From PWND01 sp964601515 (GTDB lineage Bacteria > Bacteroidota > Bacteroidia > Bacteroidales > UBA7960), in NCBI GenBank assembly GCA_964601515.1, contig CAZRNU010000165.1, forward strand, positions 1 to 6,148: a stretch of 6,148 nt of DNA, written 5' to 3'. Positions 1-4,687 of this stretch are shown here, one piece after another. A model generated the notes under the pieces. It had not been told where the DNA came from. It saw nothing but the letters and a program-made list of their open reading frames with translations, and did not search any database. The position numbers and the translations under genes are program-made. Each line of letters opens with the position of its first letter. Positions within the stretch are counted from its first letter, which is position 1.

Positions 1-110
1 ATATTTTGGCAAAATAAAACACTGCTTTAGAAAACAAATATTCCTTACTTTTATCCCCTGAAAAGATTATTTAGTTTGATAATATGAAAGGGCAGCGAAA
101 GGAGAAAGCC
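1..110 (+). repeat. Cassette upstream repeat, copy 1 (R1)
   Basis: The first ~110 bases match the segments before 2622 and 4601: ttggcaaaataaaacactgc, then a shared stretch with attccttacttttat, ending in tttagtttgataatATG. Similarity continues about 25 bases into the reading frame (GGGCAGCGAAAGGAGAAAGC against GGCCAGCAGCAGGAGAAAGC) and then fades. The left end lies outside the window. An in-frame TAG sits 12 bases before the ATG in all three copies, so the shared frame starts at this ATG. The function is unknown; it could be a promoter or leader for the cassettes, a homologous recombination handle, or both. Confidence 0.85.
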
Positions 111-827
111 AGGATATCTCAACCTAAGAAGAATGAGGCTTCTGTGTTCTCAAATCTGAACTTCTCGTCAGGCAATGCCTCCTCTGATTACAATGGCAAC
201 GAACCCAAAAGCTGCAACCAAGACGATCAAGCTTCGGTTTCTATCAATGCAGGAAATACATGGTTCTGTCTAATCGTGCTAATTATTATATTCAACTCTT
301 GTAGTAATTCACATCAAAGCAAAAATGACAAGGAAAATTTTTCTGAATTGTTTACTTGTCAGTCTATAGCCAATGATATCGAATTATTTATCCGTATGAA
401 TGATAGTGTCGATTACTTAAATAAAAAACAAGGGAAATTGGCCTATAAGGAAGATATATATATCTGTAGTTTCTTTCTATGTGAAAATAAATACGTATTC
501 ACAATTAGCCAATTAGGTTTTTTGAACATGAGATGGATAAAAGATGGTGGGTATCAAGGATATTTAAAATTTAGGGGAAAGTTCCTCTTTTTTTCAATCC
601 ATGATAATGCACCGATCTGTATAGATACGAGCTTATTACAAAAAGGAATTCCTCCGGGTTTGCCAGATGAGAATAGCAAAATAGCACTACAGACAAATTA
701 CGGAGGAAATTACAGAACTCTTGCTTATGAGATAAATCCAAATCAAGGAGTCTCTCTAATTGTGCAGAATCCGATAGATTACATTAAGAATCTTAAGAAT
801 GACACAATAGTGTTCCCTTGTTTGTAA
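84..827 (+). CDS. Degenerate RHS-cassette start fused to a lipoprotein-like domain
   Basis: This 247-residue frame starts at the ATG shared by the three cassettes. Residues 1-13 (MKGQRKEKARISQ) are a worn version of MPGQQQEKAFISQ in the cassette at 2622. Residues 38-41 (GNEP) keep both the frame and 14 exact bases (195-208) of the RHS core found at 5081-5094. Residues 61-73 form a hydrophobic run ending FNSC, a typical Bacteroidota lipobox (Cys73), followed by a polar linker and an unrecognised domain of about 160 residues. There is no in-frame ATG between 84 and the hydrophobic run, so the natural signal peptide seems to have been replaced by RHS-derived sequence. I infer an immunity lipoprotein gene left behind when its toxin was deleted and joined to the RHS start. 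It may not be exported, because the signal core is now about 60 residues from the start. It could equally be a decaying gene. Confidence 0.6.
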   Translation: MKGQRKEKARISQPKKNEASVFSNLNFSSGNASSDYNGNEPKSCNQDDQASVSINAGNTWFCLIVLIIIFNSCSNSHQSKNDKENFSELFTCQSIANDIELFIRMNDSVDYLNKKQGKLAYKEDIYICSFFLCENKYVFTISQLGFLNMRWIKDGGYQGYLKFRGKFLFFSIHDNAPICIDTSLLQKGIPPGLPDENSKIALQTNYGGNYRTLAYEINPNQGVSLIVQNPIDYIKNLKNDTIVFPCL

Positions 828-863
828 ATTTATGGAGGATGTGCAATTTGCGAACCAAGGCTA

Positions 864-990
864 AGCGGAATTTAGCTGCCACACCACCAATGGAGTGGGG
901 GTGGGCTGCCGATGTGCCTGCGCCTGTGTTTCGATGGCTCATCCGCTGATACGGCTTAGGAAATATAGCCTCCGGGATGCAATTCTAGTT
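864..990. repeat. Decayed palindromic element, copy 1
   Basis: This lies in the gap 828-1050, which has no convincing gene. AGCGGAATTTAGCT at 864-877 is identical to 2378-2391. An inner stem CCACC (884-888) / GGTGG (900-904) and a worn right arm GCAATTC (979-985) repeat the layout of the element at 2371-2462. It is more GC-rich than its surroundings. The right half is diverged, so the end is approximate. Such elements may be REP-like or non-autonomous mobile sequences; none of the copies here encodes a protein. Confidence 0.45.
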
Positions 991-1039
991 GCTGTTGCAG
1001 CTCCGGAATCATGATTTTTCAATTAGTGAAAAGTTTGCT

Positions 1040-1047
1040 TATATTTG
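1040..1047 (+). promoter_or_regulatory. Possible Bacteroidota -7 promoter element
   Basis: TATATTTG fits the Bacteroidota sigma-ABfr -7 consensus TAnnTTTG exactly. No clear TTG -33 element lies at the expected distance upstream, only a T-rich stretch near 1014-1019. Transcription from here would start about at the ATG at 1051, so it would be nearly leaderless or use the ATG at 1066. A chance match is quite possible in AT-rich DNA. Confidence 0.2.
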
Positions 1048-1050
1048 TTG

Positions 1051-1277
1051 ATGCAAAATCTTTTAATGGATGAACTGCGCGATGTCCTTTCAGGAAAGAG
1101 CAAAATTAGGTTTGGAACAACTACCCAAACAATTGCCGGTTACCTTGGAAATGGCGTGCAAACAGGGTAAAATATTACAATTATGTGCAAAAAATGAATG
1201 CTGAGAATGCTCGAAATGTAATTGAAACTGCTGATGATATTTTGAAAGGTCAAAGTGGAGGTTCTAATGATGATTAA
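1051..1277 (+). pseudogene. Frameshifted small ORF upstream of the thioredoxin-like gene
   Basis: An ATG at 1051 opens 39 codons (MQNLLMDELRDVLSGKSKIR, continuing FGTTTQTIAGYLGNGVQTG) that stop at 1168-1170. The next frame carries on from the GGG run at 1165-1167 (VKYYNYVQKMNAENARNVIE and on) to the TAA at 1275-1277, which overlaps the start of the gene at 1267. One extra G in that run would join both parts into a single product of about 75 residues. I therefore read it as a gene broken by a 1-base deletion, or as two fragments of different origin. From memory, the DVLSGKSKIRFGT..QTIAGYL stretch is reminiscent of N-terminal segments of uncharacterised Bacteroidota proteins, but I cannot name a family. 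The tail overlaps the next gene as a toxin tail overlaps its immunity gene. ATG 1066 or ATG 1194 are alternative starts for shorter intact peptides. Confidence 0.35.
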
Positions 1278-2343
1278 AATGAGTATACTAAAAATAATCT
1301 TGGCAATTGCCTTAATGTTGTCCTTTTCTGAGTGCACAAGTGCTCAAAGGACAGATTTTAATAATCCTAAATGCAATAACAAACCTTCAGATTTTCCTGC
1401 GAAGTGCGTAAAATCTTCGTTTACAGATTATTTTACTGCTATCAAGGGTCTTGAATGTTATTTCGATTTTGATGAAGGCTTACAATGTGCTCAAAAATTA
1501 AACATGCCTTGTTTGGTTTATTTATGCGGACACGGCAGTATTCAATCCAGAGAGATGGAATATGAATTGCTTACAAATAATGAAACAATAAAGACGATAA
1601 GTGATAATTATATATTTATTATGCTTAATAAGGATGATAAAATGCTGTTAACTCCATTTTATCAAGTAGTGTCTACGTTAACGAAGGATACAATTAAAGT
1701 ATTTGGTAAAAGAAATATTTATTATCAAAAGCGATTGTTTAATGAAGATACTCACCCTGCATTCTACATCATCGATCTTGACAAAAAACAGCTAACAAGT
1801 CCTGTTTATTATGGCACTTCTTTTAAAGAGTTTAGTCGTTTTTTAAATGATGGTATAACAGAATTTGAATCTAAAAACTCAAAACCTGACAAATTAAAAG
1901 GGAATGACTTTACTTTAAGGGTTCATCGAAACGAAGATGAAATAGATAAATACAAAATGAAGGGTGCTACTAGCTTTGAGGATTTTGTAAAGTTATTCAG
2001 AAGTATTGAATGGGAATTAGAGTTCTTAAAAGAGAATGAAACTGAAAGCTTTAATTTTTCCAGCATTGAGGTTATAAATGATAGAAATTCGCTCTACCTA
2101 TTAATCTCTACAGTACCTTATGAAGAATCAAGTTTTCAGTATGTTGTTGGTATTGGCTACCATCTAACCAGGATTGAACAAGCTAGCAGGAGCATTAATT
2201 TATATGCTACAAGAACCACTAATCAGGAGGAGATAGTTAATTTGATAGAATTATTTTTTTGTGAGGATGTTGAAAATTTGATGAAGTCGTTGGAAAAGTA
2301 TGATTTTCTTGCGACATTGGACGATATATATGATAATTTTTAA
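1267..2343 (+). CDS. Secreted thioredoxin-fold protein lacking CxxC, with extra C-terminal domain
   Basis: The start is ATG 1267 (358 residues), because GGAG at 1257-1260 is well spaced before it; a GTG at 1255 would only add four residues. Residues 1-27 form a signal peptide (MMIKMSILKIILAIALMLSF, then SECTSAQ), probably cut by signal peptidase I near SA-Q; Cys23 is a weak lipobox alternative. Residues about 60-200 follow the DsbD C-terminal or thioredoxin_7 pattern in order: an acidic Y/F lead-in, LVYLCGHG, the active-site loop, REME, a DNYIFIMLNKDD strand, DTHPAFYIID with the cis-proline (Pro164), and a closing FSRFLNDGI helix. Where family members have CVNC, this protein has Ser91-Ile-Gln-Ser94, so disulfide redox activity is not expected. 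Residues about 210-358 form a further alpha/beta domain (SFEDFVKLFRSIEWEL; then YVVGIGYHL, INLYATRT) that I do not recognise. Its position among RHS cassettes suggests an immunity or chaperone role in the periplasm, but that is inference. It overlaps the broken ORF upstream by 11 bases. Confidence 0.8.
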   Translation: MMIKMSILKIILAIALMLSFSECTSAQRTDFNNPKCNNKPSDFPAKCVKSSFTDYFTAIKGLECYFDFDEGLQCAQKLNMPCLVYLCGHGSIQSREMEYELLTNNETIKTISDNYIFIMLNKDDKMLLTPFYQVVSTLTKDTIKVFGKRNIYYQKRLFNEDTHPAFYIIDLDKKQLTSPVYYGTSFKEFSRFLNDGITEFESKNSKPDKLKGNDFTLRVHRNEDEIDKYKMKGATSFEDFVKLFRSIEWELEFLKENETESFNFSSIEVINDRNSLYLLISTVPYEESSFQYVVGIGYHLTRIEQASRSINLYATRTTNQEEIVNLIELFFCEDVENLMKSLEKYDFLATLDDIYDNF

Positions 2344-2370
2344 CATATAATGAACGCTTTTTGTAACAAC

Positions 2371-2462
2371 CCCGCTGAGCGGAATTTAGCTAACGCTGAG
2401 CTCCCCCGCTTTCGCTGCGCTACTGCGGGGCGCGCCTACGGTCGGTTGCAATTCCGCTTTTT
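2371..2462. repeat. Palindromic element, copy 2 (nested inverted repeats)
   Basis: The outer arms are AGCGGAATT (2378-2386) and AATTCCGCT (2450-2458). The inner arms are CCCCGC (2404-2409) and GCGGGG (2425-2430), separated by a GC-rich loop. The right arm runs into TTTTT, so on the plus strand the element could also act as a terminator for the gene ending at 2343. It occupies much of the non-coding gap 2344-2621; the rest of that gap is the cassette upstream repeat. Base composition is strikingly GC-rich against AT-rich neighbours. No ORF is present. Confidence 0.7.
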
Positions 2463-2708
2463 ACCAAATCAAACCTCCACTCCAAAACAACCAATTCCCC
2501 CGTCAAAGCACTAATACACTCTCAAACATCACCACCAGATCTGTTGGCAAAATAAAACACTGCTTTAGAAAACAAATATTCCTTACTTTTATCACCTGAA
2601 AAGCTAATTTAGTTTGATAATATGCCAGGCCAGCAGCAGGAGAAAGCCTTTATTTCGCAGTCAGGATTTTATAAGGAATCTTTGTGCTACAGTGTGCTCG
2701 GCAGCACC
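2446..2708 (+). repeat. Cassette upstream repeat, copy 2 (R2)
   Basis: This is homologous to 4423-4687 almost base for base: TTGCAATTCCGC, ttttaccA.atcaaa, caaaacaaccaatt, gtc/agcAAAGCAC, ..aaacatcaccA.cagat, ttggcaaaataaaacactgc, tttagtttgataatATG and then codons 1-29 of the RHS-derived frame up to CTCGGCAGCACC. About 175 bases precede the ATG. The TAG before the ATG is conserved, so the upstream part is non-coding in the RHS frame. Conservation across cassettes with unrelated cargo points to a shared expression leader or recombination handle. Confidence 0.9.
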
Positions 2709-3587
2709 ACCGCCATTACCGATGCCAACGGCTCACTTACCCAGCATGTGCTGTATTTTGCTTATGGAGAGCAATTTGTTGATGAACACCGCAACAGCAC
2801 CAACAGCCCCTACCTGTTTAACGGCAAAGAGTATGACGAGGAAACCGGCCGCTATTATTACGGCGCACGCTATTACGACCCAAGGATAAGTTTGTGGATT
2901 GGTGTGGATCCGCACGCAGAACGTTATCCAAGTTGGACACCTTATAATTATGTGTACAATAATCCAATCAATGGAATTGATCCTGATGGTAGAGATGGAA
3001 TACTCATTGTTTTCCCTAATTATAAAGTAGATACTGAAACAAGGTTAGGTAAACAGCCATTAGGACACGCAGGTGTATTATTGATAGATAACAAAACAGG
3101 CTATACAAAATATTACGAGTATGGACGTTATCAAACCGATGATGGAACAAAGGGCAAGGTTAGAACAATAGCAGTTCCAAATGTAGTAATAGGCGAAGAT
3201 GGAAAACCTACACAAGAATCATTAAATAAAGTCTTAGGAAGAATATCTGAAAAAGCAGGGCAAGGTGGGGCTATTGAAGGAGCATATGTTGAAGGAGATT
3301 TTACGAAAATGAATGACTATGCTCAAGAGAAGTTAAAAGAAAGTAATCCTCAATATAAGGAGTATGATAAAGACAGAAAACCATACTCTTTGACAGGCAA
3401 TAATTGTGGAACTTTTGGTTGTGATGTGCTAAAACAGGATTCAGATGCAAAGAAAAAAGCACCTTGGATATTTAACCCAACACCTAATAACATTGCTGAA
3501 GAATATCAAGATAACTTCCCTGCAGTAAATTATAACCCAAAGACAAAAACTACAACAAGTGAAATTTATAAAAAGAAAGAAGAATGA
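2622..3587 (+). CDS. Orphan RHS tip with putative permuted papain-like toxin domain
   Basis: This 321-residue orphan RHS protein starts at the conserved cassette ATG, with TAG in frame just upstream. Residues 1-25 (MPGQQQEKAFISQSGFYKES and on) are shared with the cassette at 4601. Residues 26-123 are the last part of an RHS core: LGSTTAITDANG, YFAYGE, YLFNGKE.DEETGRYYYGARYYDPR, WIGVDP, PYNY..NNPI..IDPDG. The toxin tail follows. GHAGVLLID around His149 and NNCGTFGCDVL around Cys262 suggest a papain-like fold with His before Cys, the order seen in circularly permuted NlpC/P60, LRAT and PPPDE-type enzymes; the substrate may be peptidoglycan or protein. The core is GC-rich, while the tail from about codon 98 is AT-rich, consistent with cargo exchange. 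There is no signal peptide and no RHS shell, so delivery would need recombination onto a full-length rhs gene or another carrier. Compared with 4601 it lacks 148 codons. The enzymatic call is from motifs only. Confidence 0.8.
   Translation: MPGQQQEKAFISQSGFYKESLCYSVLGSTTAITDANGSLTQHVLYFAYGEQFVDEHRNSTNSPYLFNGKEYDEETGRYYYGARYYDPRISLWIGVDPHAERYPSWTPYNYVYNNPINGIDPDGRDGILIVFPNYKVDTETRLGKQPLGHAGVLLIDNKTGYTKYYEYGRYQTDDGTKGKVRTIAVPNVVIGEDGKPTQESLNKVLGRISEKAGQGGAIEGAYVEGDFTKMNDYAQEKLKESNPQYKEYDKDRKPYSLTGNNCGTFGCDVLKQDSDAKKKAPWIFNPTPNNIAEEYQDNFPAVNYNPKTKTTTSEIYKKKEE
2709..2912 (+). repeat. RHS-core homology block, copy in cassette 2
   Basis: These 204 bases align without gaps to 5132-5335, with about 20 differences by eye, roughly 90% identity. 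They encode TTAITDANG through GARYYDPR..SLWIGVDP. DNA identity falls off just after GTGGATCCG, although the protein motif PYNY..NNPI..IDPDG continues for about 25 codons. The block is long enough to act as a site for homologous exchange of toxin tails. Confidence 0.85.
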
Positions 3588-4030
3588 AGAAACTGACTTT
3601 TATATTAATCGCTTGCATTGTATTAGGCTTTATTTTTTGGAAGTGGTTTTTTAATCAACCTTGTCCGCCACCAGAAAAGCCAAGAACAGTACCCGTTGAA
3701 GCAGTTTGGAGTGGTGGTTGTGATGGTGGTGATTGGATTGAATTAGTAGAGATAAAGGAAAATGCATATCGATTTAGAATTTATCAAGATTGGAATGGTG
3801 AATTGAAAATGGATGCTGATTTTTTCTTTAATGATGAAAAGACTAATTTGACATTGACTGATTGGCAAACCAAGATATGTTGCTATTCTCAATCAGTAGA
3901 CTCAACGGTGACATTAAGTGTAATCGAAGAATCGAACAATCCAAAGAAACGATATAATCTGCAATCAATCTATCCAGCTTATGGTGGAAGTGATTGGGAG
4001 ATAATCAAAGAAAAATATAATATCAAATAA
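3584..4030 (+). CDS. Probable membrane-anchored immunity protein for the cassette 2 toxin
   Basis: The ATG overlaps the toxin stop as ATGA (3584-3587), the tight coupling usual for toxin-immunity pairs. The 148-residue product begins MKKLTFILIACIVLGFIFWK: a basic start and a hydrophobic helix at about 4-23, so it is probably anchored in the inner membrane with the rest in the periplasm. LIAC (Cys11) fits a lipobox, but hydrophobic sequence continues after it, which favours an uncut anchor. A proline-rich linker (CPPPEKPRTVP, 27-37) leads to a small, mostly beta domain with VWSGGCDGGDWIELVEI (41-57) and Cys99-Cys100; I recognise no family. The immunity role is inferred from position, overlap and size. 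Its periplasmic placement suggests that the partner toxin acts outside the cytoplasm, for example on peptidoglycan. A terminator follows 2 bases after the stop. Confidence 0.75.
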   Translation: MKKLTFILIACIVLGFIFWKWFFNQPCPPPEKPRTVPVEAVWSGGCDGGDWIELVEIKENAYRFRIYQDWNGELKMDADFFFNDEKTNLTLTDWQTKICCYSQSVDSTVTLSVIEESNNPKKRYNLQSIYPAYGGSDWEIIKEKYNIK

Positions 4031-4031
4031 C

Positions 4032-4062
4032 AAAAAGCCTTGCAGCAATGCAGGGCTTTTTT
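4032..4062. terminator. Bidirectional rho-independent terminator
   Basis: AAAAAGCCTTGCA (4032-4044) pairs with TGCAGGGCTTTTT (4049-4061) over 13 positions, with one G-T wobble, around a GCAA loop of the stable GNRA type. T runs on one strand and A runs on the other let it work in both directions. It lies between the plus-strand immunity gene ending at 4030 and the minus-strand remnant ending at 4064. Confidence 0.92.
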
Positions 4063-4063
4063 G

Positions 4064-4378
4064 TTAGAGCATAGCCACATTTTTATTAAAGAAGTCTTTG
4101 AATTTCTTTTTAGTGAGCATAGTCTCAATCATACCAAATACAATGGTTTTATCTTTTTCGTCCAGTTCAGCAATTAAGCGTACTTGCTCATTTGCGGTTT
4201 TATCCTCAAGGGTAATTTCTTGGGGTACTTCATTACCCAAATGTACAATTTGGCCAATAGAAATGCCATAAAATTTAGCGAGTTTATCTAAAAGCTCTAC
4301 GGATGCTTCCCGTTGTCCGTTCTCAATCTTGCTATAATGCGAAATGCCTAAATCCCCCCCGCTAAGCGGAATTTGCAA
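4064..4378 (-). pseudogene. XRE-type HTH regulator remnant, N-terminus lost to a palindromic element
   Basis: Reading leftward from about 4354, the frame gives DLGISHYSKIENGQREASVE, LLDKLAKFYGISIGQIVHL, then a tail with EDKTANEQVRLIAELDEKDK and MLTKKKFKDFFNKNVAML. This is the second half of an HTH_3/XRE DNA-binding domain plus a C-terminal tail of the kind found in small Bacteroidota XRE regulators. The first helices (roughly 20-30 residues, normally ending LSQE.LA) and an ATG are missing. The frame continues only into the palindromic element, giving QIPLSGG from repeat DNA and at best a TTG at 4378. It is most simply a gene truncated when repeat DNA was inserted or recombined at the C run 4354-4360. 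It is convergent with the cassette 2 operon. The intact version may have been a regulator or antitoxin; its target is unknown. Confidence 0.75.
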
Positions 4379-4460
4379 TTCCGCTTTTTACCATATTCAA
4401 ATTCGAACCCACTAAACGGAATTTGCAATTCCGCATTTTTTACCACATCAAATTCCCGCT
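4360..4460. repeat. Tandem pair of short palindromic elements, copies 3a and 3b
   Basis: Hairpin a is AAGCGGAATT (4364-4373), loop TGC, AATTCCGCTT (4377-4386), followed by a T run. Hairpin b is CGGAATT (4417-4423), loop TGC, AATTCCG (4427-4433), also followed by T. The two lie 50 bases apart inside a tandem repeat of about 50 bases, each ending ttttacca.atcaaatt-like sequence. They look like the outer arms of the 2371-2462 element with its GC-rich middle removed. Element b leads directly into the R3 repeat. Together with R3 they fill the non-coding gap before 4601. Confidence 0.75.
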
Positions 4461-4687
4461 TCAAAACAACCAATTGCCTCAGCAAAGCACAAATGCACGC
4501 TAAAACATCACCAACAGATATTTTGGCAAAATAAAACACTGCTTTAGAAAAGAAATATTCCTTACTTTTATAACCGGTAAATCGCATTTAGTTTGATAAT
4601 ATGCCAGGCCAGCAGCAGGAGAACGCCTTTAATTCATTATCAGGATTTTACAAGGAATCATTGTGCTCCAGTGTGCTCGGCAGCACC
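4423..4687 (+). repeat. Cassette upstream repeat, copy 3 (R3)
   Basis: This matches 2446-2708 along its whole length with scattered substitutions, and its part from ttttggcaaaataaaacact onward also matches window positions 4-110. It starts in the right arm of a palindromic element, as R2 does, and ends at CTCGGCAGCACC within the RHS-derived frame. The ATG at 4601 and the TAG 12 bases earlier are conserved. No exact TAnnTTTG promoter is present; the nearest is TTAGTTTG right before the start codon, which would imply a leaderless message. Confidence 0.9.

Noticed and set aside
1140..1337. Minus-strand hydrophobic frame of 65 residues
   Set aside because: It lies opposite the signal peptide region of the gene at 1267 and the small broken ORF; the hydrophobicity comes from AT-rich DNA.
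2614..2889. Plus-strand frames starting IICQASSRR at 2614 and again at 4593
   Set aside because: They are the +1 frame of the conserved RHS start and core; they recur only because the DNA is repeated, and no domain is visible.
4364..4391. Hairpin plus T run read as a simple terminator
   Set aside because: No plus-strand gene ends just before it (the terminator at 4032-4062 already closes that operon), and the same arms recur as a repeat family; a terminator effect is possible but secondary.
4348..4587. Minus-strand open frame of 79 residues across the palindromes and leader
   Set aside because: It is made entirely of repeat DNA (QIPFSG and QIPLSGG-like pieces from AATTCCGC) and runs antisense to the conserved leader; it has no family resemblance.
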